Below are positions 25,655 through 34,024 of a stretch of DNA of 64,000 nucleotides, one piece after another. The translations under genes were made by a program, and so were the position numbers. Location: positions 62,001 to 126,000 of the forward strand of contig JBBDYN010000015.1 in the NCBI GenBank assembly GCA_040901465.1, written 5' to 3'. The notes under the pieces are model-generated. The model was given only the letters and a program-made list of their open reading frames with translations. It was not told the origin of the DNA and did no database searches. The DNA comes from JAUSIF01 sp040901465 (GTDB taxonomy: Bacteria; Pseudomonadota; Alphaproteobacteria; Rhizobiales; Xanthobacteraceae). Position 1 is the stretch's first letter. Each line of letters begins with the position of its first letter.

Positions 25655-25923
25655 GCGTCCCGTACTCCCCTGATACCGATGCGGATTTCTATGCGGTCCG
25701 CCGGGGCGGCGCGCTCGTCCGGGTTCGGCACGCTCAAGGTGTAGCGCGGCGGGCGGGTGGCGACAAATGCTGGAATGCGCGCAGCGGCGGGGTCACGGAG
25801 CCGCGACGCAGCGGAGACGGTTCCGCGATTTCCCGCGGCCATACCTTCCGCCGCGATCGAGGAGTATAAAGACTGCAAATCCGGGAATTCAGGCCGGCGC
25901 AAGTTGGCCGCGAGGAGCATTGC

Positions 25924-27483
25924 ATGACGTCGCGCAGGCCAGAGGACGCCATCGCCGGGAAGGCCCGTCCCTTCACCGGGAAAGAATATATCGAGAGTCT
26001 CAGGGACGACCGGCAGGTCTACATCAGCGGCGAGCGCGTCAAGGACGTGACCGCGCACGAGGCCTTCCGCAATTCGGTGCGGACGCTCGCGCGCCTTTAC
26101 GACGCGCTGCACGATCCGAAGATGAAGGATGTGCTCACTTCGCCGACCGACACGGGCTCGGGCGGCTTCACGCACAAATTTTTCCGGCCCGCGAAGTCAC
26201 GCGAAGACCTCGTCGCGCAGCAACGCGCCATCACCGAATGGTCGCGCATGACCTATGGCTGGATGGGGCGGACGCCGGACTACAAGGCGTCGCTGATGAA
26301 CACGCTCGGGGCGAACGCCGAGTACTACGGCAGGTTCGCCGACAACGCCCGGCGTTGGGCCAAGCGCGCGCAGGAAGCTGTGCTCTTCATGAACCACGCG
26401 ATCGTCAATCCACCGGTAGATCGCGGGCGCCCGACGAACGAGGTGAAGGACGTCTATGTCACGATACAGAAGGAGACCGACGCGGGCGTGATCGTCTCCG
26501 GCGCCAAGGTCGTGGCGACGTCGGCCGCGCTCACGCACTACAATTTCCTCGGCCAGAACGCGGCGAGCGCCGTCGCCGATCCCGATCTCGCGATCATGTT
26601 CATCATGCCGATGGACGCGCTCGGCGTGAAACTTTTCTGCCGCACGTCGTACGAGCAGATCGCGACCACGCTGGGGACGCCCTACGACTACCCGCTGTCG
26701 TCACGCTTCGACGAGAACGACGCGATCTTCGTGCTCGACAAGGTGCTGATCCCCTGGGAGGACGTGCTCGTCTATCGCGACACGGAGAAGATCCTCAATT
26801 TTCATCTGCAATCCGGGTTCCTGCAGAATTTCTGCTTTCAGGGCTGCACGCGCTTTGCGGTGAAAATGGATTTCATGGCGGGCTTGGTTGCCAAGGCGCT
26901 GCACGCGACCGGAGGCGACGAATTTCGCGGCAATCAGGCGATGCTCGGCGAGGTGGTCGCCTGGCGCAATCTGTTCTGGTCGCTGTCGGATTGCATGGCA
27001 AATGCGCCCCTGAAATGGGTCGGCGACGCGATGCTGCCGAATTTGCAGGCGGCGCAATCCTACCGCGTGTTCGCGCCGGACGCCTGGCCGCGCGTCAAGG
27101 AGATCGTCGAGAAGATCATCGCCTCGGCGCTGATCTATCTGCCGTCGTCGGCGAAGGACTTCAAGAATCCGGAGATCGATCCGTATCTCGCGCGCTTCGT
27201 GCGCGGCTCGCATGGGGTTGGCTACAAGGAGCGGATCAAGGTCATGAAGCTCTTGTGGGATGCGGTCGGCACCGAATTCGGCGGCCGGCACGAACTGTAC
27301 GAGCGCAACTACGCGGGGAACCACGAGGACATCCGCATCCAGACGCTGATCGGCTCGCGGCGGAACGGCAGCATGGATCAGATGATGGCGCTCGTGGACC
27401 GCTGCATGGCCGACTACGACGAAAACGGCTGGCAGGACGATACCTGGATCAATCCGGAAGGGCTCATGCGCGCTGCGGAATAG
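25924..27483 (+). CDS. HpaB-family FADH2-dependent aromatic monooxygenase
   Basis: 519 residues of the 4-hydroxyphenylacetate 3-monooxygenase large-component family. The N-terminal GKEYIESLRDDRQVYISGERV and the flavin/substrate region SRMTYGWMGRTPDYKASLMN are characteristic. These enzymes hydroxylate phenols next to the OH group with FADH2 supplied by a partner reductase, which is encoded 44 bp downstream. Neighbouring AraC and pca genes point to aromatic catabolism. The real substrate (4-hydroxyphenylacetate, a chlorophenol or another phenol) cannot be read from sequence. The ATG at 25924 has a GAGGAG ribosome binding site. Confidence 0.92.
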   Translation: MTSRRPEDAIAGKARPFTGKEYIESLRDDRQVYISGERVKDVTAHEAFRNSVRTLARLYDALHDPKMKDVLTSPTDTGSGGFTHKFFRPAKSREDLVAQQRAITEWSRMTYGWMGRTPDYKASLMNTLGANAEYYGRFADNARRWAKRAQEAVLFMNHAIVNPPVDRGRPTNEVKDVYVTIQKETDAGVIVSGAKVVATSAALTHYNFLGQNAASAVADPDLAIMFIMPMDALGVKLFCRTSYEQIATTLGTPYDYPLSSRFDENDAIFVLDKVLIPWEDVLVYRDTEKILNFHLQSGFLQNFCFQGCTRFAVKMDFMAGLVAKALHATGGDEFRGNQAMLGEVVAWRNLFWSLSDCMANAPLKWVGDAMLPNLQAAQSYRVFAPDAWPRVKEIVEKIIASALIYLPSSAKDFKNPEIDPYLARFVRGSHGVGYKERIKVMKLLWDAVGTEFGGRHELYERNYAGNHEDIRIQTLIGSRRNGSMDQMMALVDRCMADYDENGWQDDTWINPEGLMRAAE

Positions 27484-27527
27484 TCTCCATTCATTCTCCG
27501 CTAAGGCGCTGGTGCTAGGATCACGTC

Positions 27528-28082
27528 ATGAGCTGGCACGAGCAAAGACCCGACGACGCGACCGGCGGTGCGTTCACCGCCGAGCCGATGATGGACTTCG
27601 CGACGGTTGACCCGAGAGTTTTTCGCGAGGCGATGTCGCGGCTCGGCGCAGCCGTGCACGTGGTGACGACGGACGGGTCCGGCGGCAAACACGGCTTCAC
27701 CGCGACGGCGGTGAGCTCGGTGTCGGATCAGCCGGCGACGCTTCTCGTCTGCCTCAATCACCGCAGCCGCGTGACGACGGCGCTGCACGAAAACCGCGTG
27801 CTGTGCGTGAACACCTTGCGCGCGGGAGACGACGCGATCGCGGACGTATTCGCGGGACGCACCGGCCTTTATGGCGCGCAGCGTTTCCTGCAAGGCGAGT
27901 GGTCGAAGCTCATCACAAGCGCGCCGGTTTTGATGTCCGCGGTCGTTAGTCTCGATTGCCGTGTGATCGAGTGGAAGCCGGTCGCCTCGCACAACGTATA
28001 TTTCTGCGGCGTGGTCGCCGTGCGCGAAGGGGAAGCCGTGCCTGCGCTCGTCTATCACGAGCGCGCATACAAGGAGCTCTGA
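27528..28082 (+). CDS. Flavin reductase (HpaC-like) partner of the monooxygenase
   Basis: 184 residues of the flavin reductase-like FMN-binding split barrel family (FREAMSRLGAAVHVVTTDG, GFTATAVSSVSDQPATLLV, HNVYFCGVVAVREG). It reduces FAD or FMN with NAD(P)H and passes it to the HpaB-type oxygenase just upstream. The 44-bp spacing and shared strand support a two-component system. There is no recognisable separate domain beyond the barrel. Confidence 0.9.
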   Translation: MSWHEQRPDDATGGAFTAEPMMDFATVDPRVFREAMSRLGAAVHVVTTDGSGGKHGFTATAVSSVSDQPATLLVCLNHRSRVTTALHENRVLCVNTLRAGDDAIADVFAGRTGLYGAQRFLQGEWSKLITSAPVLMSAVVSLDCRVIEWKPVASHNVYFCGVVAVREGEAVPALVYHERAYKEL

Positions 28083-28184
28083 CGGGTTTCCGTGGGAACC
28101 GTTGACGGCGCTCGGTTCCATTCCGCATTTTCCGCCATAGATTCGTCGAATATTAAACTTGCGCGGCGAGCGAGTTTGCCTTGC

Positions 28185-28209
28185 GGAACAGAGTCGCGCG
28201 CCATGCGTT
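28185..28209 (+). promoter_or_regulatory. EcfG-type general stress promoter
   Basis: GGAAC (28185-28189), a 16-base spacer, then CGTT (28206-28209). Exact consensus. It is 33 bp before the start of the small disordered protein gene. Confidence 0.78.
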
Positions 28210-28242
28210 GTGTTCAACTGGGAACACCCCATGGAGTTAAGC

Positions 28243-28434
28243 ATGACCAACCAAGATCCGCGCAAACAGAACCAGAATCCGCAACAGGACCAGAACAATC
28301 CGAAGCCCGGCCAGCAGCAGGGCGGCAACCCGAAGCCCGGCCAGCAGCAGGGCGGCAACCCGAAGCCCGGCCAGCAGCAACAGCAGCCCGGGCAGGGCGG
28401 TCAGCAAGGCGGCCAACAGAACAAGCAGCGTTAA
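28243..28434 (+). CDS. Small disordered Gln/Pro/Gly/Asn-rich protein
   Basis: 63 residues, composed almost wholly of Gln, Asn, Pro, Gly and Lys, with three copies of the unit NPKPGQQQGG. No hydrophobic core, no signal peptide. GGAG lies 6 bp before the ATG at 28243; another in-frame ATG sits 12 bp upstream. An EcfG-type promoter precedes it and a strong terminator follows, so it is a self-contained single-gene unit. The composition resembles hydrophilin or stress-protectant peptides. That role is inference. Confidence 0.72.
   Translation: MTNQDPRKQNQNPQQDQNNPKPGQQQGGNPKPGQQQGGNPKPGQQQQQPGQGGQQGGQQNKQR
28297..28380 (+). repeat. In-frame 30-bp tandem repeat within the disordered protein gene
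   Basis: Units start at 28297, 28327 and 28357 (the third is cut at 24 bp). They differ by one base (AAT or AAC for Asn) until the third unit's end. Near identity at DNA level implies recent expansion and possible length variation between strains. Confidence 0.9.
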
Positions 28435-28462
28435 TTCACGCCGGCAAACGCCGAAGAAACGA

Positions 28463-28489
28463 AAGGCCCCGCCAATGGCGGGGCTTTTT
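28463..28489 (+). terminator. Intrinsic terminator after the small disordered protein gene
   Basis: An 8-bp GC stem (GCCCCGCC / GGCGGGGC) extended by weak A-T pairs, a 3-base loop and TTTTT. It lies 29 bp after the stop codon. Confidence 0.9.
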
Positions 28490-28541
28490 GTTTGCGGCGG
28501 TGCAGCGTGTTCTCGCCGGGCGCGCTGGCCTATGATGCGCC

Positions 28542-29459
28542 ATGGCCCGCGCCGCGACGCTTCCGCTGTTCCATCTCTACGGCGATCCGCCGGACGATCA
28601 GGCGTTCGACTTCGTGCATGCGGAGACGATCTCGTCCCGCTCGTCGATCCATCATTGGACCATCAGCCCGCACCGACATCGAAACCTGTTCCAAATTTTG
28701 CTGGTCGAAAGCGGCGGCGGGACGCTCGATCTCGAAGCGGATTCGATCCGCTTTGAAGCGCCGGCCGTGATCGTGCTTTCACCGACGGTGGCGCACGGCT
28801 TCCGCTTCCGCCCGGAGGTGACGGAGGGTTTTGTCGTCAGCTTCACCGAGGACGTGGCAAGCGCGCTGGGAGAGAACGGCAATGCCGCGCTCGCGCGGCT
28901 GCGGTCGATTGCGGCGAATCCGCTGCTTTCGTTCAGCCGGCCGGAAGACGTGACTAGGCTCGCGCGTCTCTGCCGCGAACTGTTCGAGGAGACATCGCTC
29001 GCGCGCGAAGGCTACGAGGTGGCGGCGCGTTCCTATCTTGCGCTGATCGGCATCGAAGTCGCGCGGCTCGCGGCGAGCCGCAATCGATCCGGCTCGGTGA
29101 CGCTGACTGCCGCAGATCCGACGGTGGAGGAGTTGCGGCGGCTGATCGAGGCGAACTTCCGCACCGAGCGAAATATCGGCTTCTTCGCCGGCAAGCTCGC
29201 GATGACGCCCGACCGGCTGAACGATCACGTCAAGCGCGCGACCGGCGTCACGGCCGGCCACCTCCTGCGCCAGCGGATCTTGACCGAAGCCAAGCGCCAG
29301 CTCGTGTTCACGCAACTCACCGTCGGCGAAATCGCTTACGATCTCGCGTTCGCCGATCCGTCGCACTTCGGGCGCTTCTTCAAGAAGCAGACCGGCACGA
29401 CGCCGCAGGCATTCCGCGGCGCGGCCGTGCGCACACGCGCGGCGAGCGACGTAAACTGA
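28542..29459 (+). CDS. AraC-family transcriptional regulator, PobR/HpaA-like
   Basis: 305 residues. The N-terminal cupin-like ligand domain (ISPHRHRNLFQILLVESGGG, then VIVLSPTVAHGFRF) is followed by a C-terminal AraC DNA-binding domain with two helix-turn-helix units (FAGKLAMTPDRLNDHVKRAT; GEIAYDLAFADPSHFGRFFK). The layout and the HPHRH-type start match PobR/HpaA activators that sense 4-hydroxybenzoate or hydroxyphenylacetate. It lies between the monooxygenase genes and the pca genes and probably controls one or both. It is convergent with pcaC, with a 1-bp gap. Confidence 0.88.
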   Translation: MARAATLPLFHLYGDPPDDQAFDFVHAETISSRSSIHHWTISPHRHRNLFQILLVESGGGTLDLEADSIRFEAPAVIVLSPTVAHGFRFRPEVTEGFVVSFTEDVASALGENGNAALARLRSIAANPLLSFSRPEDVTRLARLCRELFEETSLAREGYEVAARSYLALIGIEVARLAASRNRSGSVTLTAADPTVEELRRLIEANFRTERNIGFFAGKLAMTPDRLNDHVKRATGVTAGHLLRQRILTEAKRQLVFTQLTVGEIAYDLAFADPSHFGRFFKKQTGTTPQAFRGAAVRTRAASDVN

Positions 29460-29460
29460 A

Positions 29461-29859
29461 CTAGCCGCCTTTTTCGATCTCGGCGAACGTCGCTTCGGCG
29501 GTGTGGAACGCCGTGTTGGCGGCAGGCACGCCGCAATAAATTGCCTGCTGCATGATCACTTCCTTGATGTCGTTCTTGGAAATGCTTCCTTCCACTACGG
29601 CAGCGCGGGCATGCAGCTTGAATTCTTCCCAGCGGCCGAGCGCGATCATCGAGCCGAGCACGAGGAGCCGTCGCGTGCGGTCGTCGAGGCCGGGCCGCGT
29701 CCAGATCTCGCCCCACGCGTAGCGGGAGATGAGGTCGAGAAATTCGGCGTTGAATTCGGTCTTCTTCGCGTTCGACTTGTCGACCCAGGCGTCGCCCAGC
29801 ACCTTCCGCCGTTTCCTGGTGCCGAGATCGAAGCGTTCGCGTTCGTCCATGGCCGTCAT
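29461..29859 (-). CDS. pcaC: 4-carboxymuconolactone decarboxylase
   Basis: 132 residues of the CMD/AhpD fold (VDKSNAKKTEFNAEFLDLI, WTRPGLDDRTRRLLVLGSMI, VIMQQAIYCGVPAANTAFH). Decarboxylates gamma-carboxymuconolactone to the 3-oxoadipate enol-lactone in the protocatechuate branch. It overlaps pcaD by ATGA and ends the pcaB-pcaD-pcaC unit. Confidence 0.93.
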   Translation of the reverse strand: MTAMDERERFDLGTRKRRKVLGDAWVDKSNAKKTEFNAEFLDLISRYAWGEIWTRPGLDDRTRRLLVLGSMIALGRWEEFKLHARAAVVEGSISKNDIKEVIMQQAIYCGVPAANTAFHTAEATFAEIEKGG

Positions 29860-30638
29860 CCTTTTACGAGAAATTTTTCCAGCGCGGCGGTGAAGGGCGC
29901 GACTTGCTCGACGTTCGAGATGTGCCCGGCCTTGAGGACCGTGAGTTGGGCGCCGACAATGCGGCTCGCCATGAATTCCGATTGTGAAAGCGGCGTCGCG
30001 TTGTCCTCCTTGCCGGCGATGATGAGGGTCGGCTGCTTGATGTCGCCGATGCCCCAGCGCTGGTCCATGTCACGGATGGCGGCGCAGCAGCCGGCATAGC
30101 CCTGCGGGTTGGTCGCGACCATCATCTCGCGCATGCGCGCGACCGTCCTCGGGTCGCTCGCGCGGAATTCCTTGGTGAACCAGATGCCGAGCACCGCGTC
30201 GGCAATTGCGCCGATGCCTTTCGAGAGGACGGCCTTGATGCGCATGTTCCACGAGTCGGGCGTCTGGCTCTTCGGCGCGGTGTTGGACAGCACAAGCTTT
30301 TCGATGCGGGCGGGCGCGAAGCGGCCGAGCCACATGCCGGTCATCCCGCCCATGGAGAGGCCGCAGAAATGCATGTGCGGAATGTCGAGCGAGTTGAGGA
30401 TCGCGAGCACGTCGCGGCCGAGGCGCTCGATCGAGTAGGCGCCGTCCGGCGCCCCGGATTTGCCGTGGCCGCGCTGGTCGTAGCGGATGACCCGAAAGTG
30501 CTTGGACATCGCTTTCGCTTGCTCGTCCCAGATGTGGAGATCGGTGCCGAGTGAATTCGAGAACACGAGCACGGGCGCGTCGGCATTCCCCTCGATCATC
30601 ACATTGATGGGCGTGCCGTCGGCATCGATAACGGGCAT
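29856..30638 (-). CDS. pcaD: 3-oxoadipate enol-lactonase
   Basis: 260-residue alpha/beta hydrolase. Nucleophile elbow CGLSMGGMTGMWLG (Ser near residue 94), the HG oxyanion region DQRGHGKS, and a late His in KAGHISNVEQ. Hydrolyses the enol-lactone to 3-oxoadipate. It starts one base into the pcaB stop (TGATG) and overlaps pcaC by four bases. Confidence 0.93.
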   Translation of the reverse strand: MPVIDADGTPINVMIEGNADAPVLVFSNSLGTDLHIWDEQAKAMSKHFRVIRYDQRGHGKSGAPDGAYSIERLGRDVLAILNSLDIPHMHFCGLSMGGMTGMWLGRFAPARIEKLVLSNTAPKSQTPDSWNMRIKAVLSKGIGAIADAVLGIWFTKEFRASDPRTVARMREMMVATNPQGYAGCCAAIRDMDQRWGIGDIKQPTLIIAGKEDNATPLSQSEFMASRIVGAQLTVLKAGHISNVEQVAPFTAALEKFLVKG

Positions 30639-32059
30639 CAGCGTTTCCTTTTCTTGGATTGCTTCGGTTGCTTGGGCGCGGATTGGGAACCTGCCAATGT
30701 GCGATCGACGCTCTTCAGCGCGCGCTCGATGAATTCCTCGGCGCTGCCGAGATAGGCGAGGGGATCGAACAGCGCGTTGAGGCGATCAACGGGGATCGCC
30801 TCGGCAATCGCGGGAATTTCCGCGAGCATGTCCTTGAGATGGCTGCCTTCGCTCGCGGCGCGCTTGCTTGCCGCCTCCAGGAGATCGTGCGCCTCGAGCC
30901 GGCCGAGCTTCTCGCCAAGCGCCATCTGCACGGCCTCGCCCATGATCAGGCCGCCGGTCGCGTCGAGATTGGCGCGCATGCGTTCGACATTCACCTCGAG
31001 GCCCTTGCCGATTTCGGCGAGACGCGTGGCGGCGCCGGAAGCGAGCAGAAACAATTGCGGAAGCGCCACCCACTCGGCCTGCCAGCCGCCGAGCGCGCGT
31101 TCGTGCTCCTGCACCATGCCCGAGAGCATGCCGGCGACGAGGCCGGGCGCCAGCGTCGCGGCCGCGAGGATTTGCGCCGCGCCGACCGGATTGCGCTTGT
31201 GCGGCAGCGTCGACGAGCCGCCGCGGCCGGGCGCCGACGGTTCGAACGCCTCGCCGACTTCGGTCTGCATCAGGAGCGAGACATCGCGGGCGACCTTGCC
31301 GGCTGCGCCGATGACAATTCCGAGCGTCACGGCGACGGCGGCGATGCGGTCGCGCTCGGCGTGCCAGGGTGCGTCGGGGAGTGCGAGGTCGAGCTCGTTT
31401 GCGAGGCGCCGCGCGACCGCGGGGCCCTTCGTTCCGAGCGAGGCAAGCGTGCCGGCGGCGCCGCCGAATTGCAGCGCGCACGCCGCGTCCGCGGCCTTAA
31501 TCAGTTGCTCGCGCACGCGCGCGAGCATCGCGGCCCAGCGCGCGGCCTTGAGGCCGAAGGTGATCGGCAGCGCCTGTTGCAGCCACGTGCGTGCCGCCAT
31601 CGGCTTCTTGCGATGCCGGCGGGCGGTTGCAGCAAGTCCCTTGATCGCACGATCGAGATCGCGTCCGAGAAGGCGCGCCGCTTCGCGAATGGCGAGGACG
31701 GTCGCAGTGTCGATGACGTCCTGGCTGGTCGCACCCCAATGCACGAAGCGCGCAGCGTCGGCGTCGCGCTTGGCGACGGCGGCGGTGAGCGCCTTCACGA
31801 GCGGGGACGCAATATTGCCCGCACCCTGTGCCGCGGCGCCGATCGCTTCGGCATCGAAGCGGGCGCCGTTGCACGCCGCCTCGATCGGCGCTGCGGCCTT
31901 GCGCGGGATCACGCCCACCGCCGCTTGGGCGCGCGCGAGCGCGGCCTCGACGGCAAGCATCCGGCCGAGTGTCGCACGATCCGCGAACACGGCGCGCATG
32001 TCGCGGGTCGCGAACATGGGGCCGAGAAGCATGGAGGCGGCGGGATCGGGACCGGTCAT
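30638..32059 (-). CDS. pcaB: 3-carboxy-cis,cis-muconate cycloisomerase
   Basis: 473 residues of the fumarase/aspartase superfamily, with HWGATSQDVIDT and the signature GGSSTLPHKRNPVGA. Cyclises 3-carboxymuconate, the product of protocatechuate 3,4-dioxygenase. The C-terminus ends in a Lys/Gln/Pro-rich tail, which is long for the family. The dioxygenase genes pcaG and pcaH are not in this window. Confidence 0.93.
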   Translation of the reverse strand: MTGPDPAASMLLGPMFATRDMRAVFADRATLGRMLAVEAALARAQAAVGVIPRKAAAPIEAACNGARFDAEAIGAAAQGAGNIASPLVKALTAAVAKRDADAARFVHWGATSQDVIDTATVLAIREAARLLGRDLDRAIKGLAATARRHRKKPMAARTWLQQALPITFGLKAARWAAMLARVREQLIKAADAACALQFGGAAGTLASLGTKGPAVARRLANELDLALPDAPWHAERDRIAAVAVTLGIVIGAAGKVARDVSLLMQTEVGEAFEPSAPGRGGSSTLPHKRNPVGAAQILAAATLAPGLVAGMLSGMVQEHERALGGWQAEWVALPQLFLLASGAATRLAEIGKGLEVNVERMRANLDATGGLIMGEAVQMALGEKLGRLEAHDLLEAASKRAASEGSHLKDMLAEIPAIAEAIPVDRLNALFDPLAYLGSAEEFIERALKSVDRTLAGSQSAPKQPKQSKKRKR

Positions 32060-32173
32060 GGGTGAATAGAATGGAAGATTCGCGACTGTACGCTCGGGTG
32101 CGGTCCGCCGGAAGCCCCGGCGGTGTGCAATTGTGCGCGGCCGTGGCTATGCTCGGGCTTCACGGAGGTTCGA

Positions 32174-32632
32174 ATGGCCCTGGAAATGTCCGGCGAATAC
32201 CTGCTGCCGCTCGACCGCGCCACGGTCTACGCAGCGCTCAACGACCCCGAGTTGCTGAAGCGCAGCATTCCGGGATGCGAGGAGCTTGAGAAAGTCTCGG
32301 ACACGGAATTTGCGGCGGTGGTCCGGTTGGAGCTCGGGCCGGTCAAGGCGCGCTTCAAGGGCAAGGTACGGCTCGAGGACCTCGATCCGCCCAATGGCTA
32401 CCGCATCGCGGGCGAGGGTGAGGGCGGGGTCGCGGGCTTCGCCAAGGGCGGGGCTACCGTCAATCTCGCCGAGGTGCCGGAGGGTACGAAGCTAACCTAC
32501 AAGGCGGAAGCCAGTGTGGGCGGCAAGATTGCCCAACTTGGCCAGCGGCTGATCGCAGGCTCGGCCAAGAAGATAGCCGATCGTTTCTTCAGCAACTTTA
32601 CCGCCGCGCTCGCAGAACGATCGAAGGCTTGA
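32174..32632 (+). CDS. coxG: CoxG-like SRPBCC protein
   Basis: 152 residues of the CO-dehydrogenase subunit G family (MALEMSGEYLLPLDRATVYA, then LKRSIPGCEELEKVSDTEF). In Oligotropha CoxG recruits CO dehydrogenase to the membrane. It is the first gene of a cox-like cluster, 69 bp before coxS. ATG at 32174 with GGAGG about seven bases upstream. Confidence 0.9.
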   Translation: MALEMSGEYLLPLDRATVYAALNDPELLKRSIPGCEELEKVSDTEFAAVVRLELGPVKARFKGKVRLEDLDPPNGYRIAGEGEGGVAGFAKGGATVNLAEVPEGTKLTYKAEASVGGKIAQLGQRLIAGSAKKIADRFFSNFTAALAERSKA

Positions 32633-32701
32633 CCTGGGCTTGCAGCCAAGCTTGAACTTGGTTCAATTCGACAAAACGGCCCTCCAACCCGGAAAATCAC
32701 C

Positions 32702-33187
32702 ATGCCCAAAGTGAGTATGACCGTGAACGGAAAGGCCGTGTCGGCCGACGTCGAGGCGCGCACGCTCCTCGTCGCGATGCTGCGGGAAAATCTTCGCCTC
32801 ACCGGGACGCATATCGGCTGCGACACGAGCCAGTGCGGCGCGTGCGTCGTCCACGTGGACGGGAAGGCCGTGAAGTCCTGCACGATGCTCGCGCTGCAGG
32901 CGGAAGGCGCGCGGGTGCTGACGATCGAAGGGCTCGCGCCCGACGGCGTGCTGCATCCGATGCAGGAGGCGTTCCGCGAGAATCACGGGCTGCAGTGCGG
33001 CTACTGCACGCCGGGCATGATTATGACCGCGATCGATCTCGTTAACCGGGAAGGCAACGATCTCGACGAGCACACGATCCGCGAGGGGCTGGAAGGCAAT
33101 CTCTGCCGCTGCACCGGCTACCACAACATCGTGAAGTCGATCGCCGCAGGCGCCCGCGCCATGAAGGGCAAGCGGCGCGCGGCCTGA
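32702..33187 (+). CDS. coxS: Molybdenum hydroxylase small subunit, two [2Fe-2S] clusters (CoxS-like)
   Basis: 161 residues. All eight cluster cysteines are present: C40, C45, C48 and C60 in the plant-ferredoxin-like N-terminal domain (GCDTSQCGACVV); C99, C102, C135 and C137 in the helical domain (QCGYCTPGM, NLCRCTGY). It carries electrons from the molybdenum centre to the FAD subunit. In this family it should partner a CoxL-type catalytic subunit, which is absent here. The next gene starts 15 bp after its stop. Confidence 0.93.
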   Translation: MPKVSMTVNGKAVSADVEARTLLVAMLRENLRLTGTHIGCDTSQCGACVVHVDGKAVKSCTMLALQAEGARVLTIEGLAPDGVLHPMQEAFRENHGLQCGYCTPGMIMTAIDLVNREGNDLDEHTIREGLEGNLCRCTGYHNIVKSIAAGARAMKGKRRAA

Positions 33188-33202
33188 GTGGATTGGAGCG
33201 CC

Positions 33203-34006
33203 ATGTACAATTTCAATTTTCACCGGCCGACCGACCTGAAGGGCGCCGCCGGACTCCTCAAGGAGGAGGACGCGAAGCTGCTCGCCGGCGGACAGACGCT
33301 GATACCGACGCTGAAGCAACGGCTCGCCGCGCCGAAACACCTCGTCGATCTCTCGGGCGTCGAAGGTCTCTCGGGGATTGAGCGCAAGGGGCGCAATATC
33401 GTGATCGGCGCCATGGCGCGCCACGCGGATGTCGCGACGTCGGCGGTGGTGAGGAAGGCGATCCCGGCGCTCTCGGGTCTCGCCGAGGAGATCGGCGATC
33501 CCGCGGTGCGCAACCGCGGCACGATCGGCGGCTCGCTCGCGAACAACGATCCATCCGCCGACTATCCGTCGGCGGCACTTGCGCTCGGCGCAACGATCAT
33601 CACCAACAAGCGCGAGATCGCTGCGGACGATTTCTTCAAGGGCCTGTTCGAAACGGCGCTCGAGCCCGACGAGATCATCGTGCAGGTGTGCTTTCCGGTT
33701 CCGATGAAGGCGGGCTATGCCAAGTTTCCGAACCCCGCGTCGCGTTATGCGATGGTCGGCGTGTTCGTGGCGAAGGACGGCAAGGGCGTGCGCGTCGCCG
33801 TCACCGGCGCGGGGGAGAGCGGCGTGTTTCGCGCGCCGGCGATGGAGCGGGCGCTGGCGAAGAAGTTCGTGGCGAAGTCGCTCGACGGCATCAAGGCCGA
33901 TGCGAGCGGCCTGATCTCGGATCTGCACGGTGCCGCCGACTATCGGGCGCATCTGATCGGCGTGATGGCGCGGCGCGCGGTCGAAGCGGCGTCGAGCGCA
34001 AAATAG
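33203..34006 (+). CDS. Molybdenum hydroxylase FAD-binding medium subunit, copy 1 (CoxM-like)
   Basis: 267 residues. Both FAD-binding motifs are present: LLAGGQTLIPTLKQRL near residue 34 and RGTIGGSLANNDPSADYPS near residue 105. C-terminal CO_deh_flav_C domain follows. The ATG at 33203 with GGAG four bases upstream is preferred to a GTG five codons earlier. A close paralogue follows after 18 bp. The gene lies where coxL would be expected. Confidence 0.92.
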   Translation: MYNFNFHRPTDLKGAAGLLKEEDAKLLAGGQTLIPTLKQRLAAPKHLVDLSGVEGLSGIERKGRNIVIGAMARHADVATSAVVRKAIPALSGLAEEIGDPAVRNRGTIGGSLANNDPSADYPSAALALGATIITNKREIAADDFFKGLFETALEPDEIIVQVCFPVPMKAGYAKFPNPASRYAMVGVFVAKDGKGVRVAVTGAGESGVFRAPAMERALAKKFVAKSLDGIKADASGLISDLHGAADYRAHLIGVMARRAVEAASSAK

Positions 34007-34024
34007 GCCGCGGAGAATTCATCG

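Noticed and set aside
25767..27518. 583-residue frame overlapping the HpaB gene
   Set aside because: Arg-rich shadow in another frame; the HpaB frame has the family motifs and ribosome binding site.
30659..32065. Two long plus-strand frames antisense to pcaB
   Set aside because: No family motifs, composition of a shadow frame; pcaB with its signature is on the minus strand.
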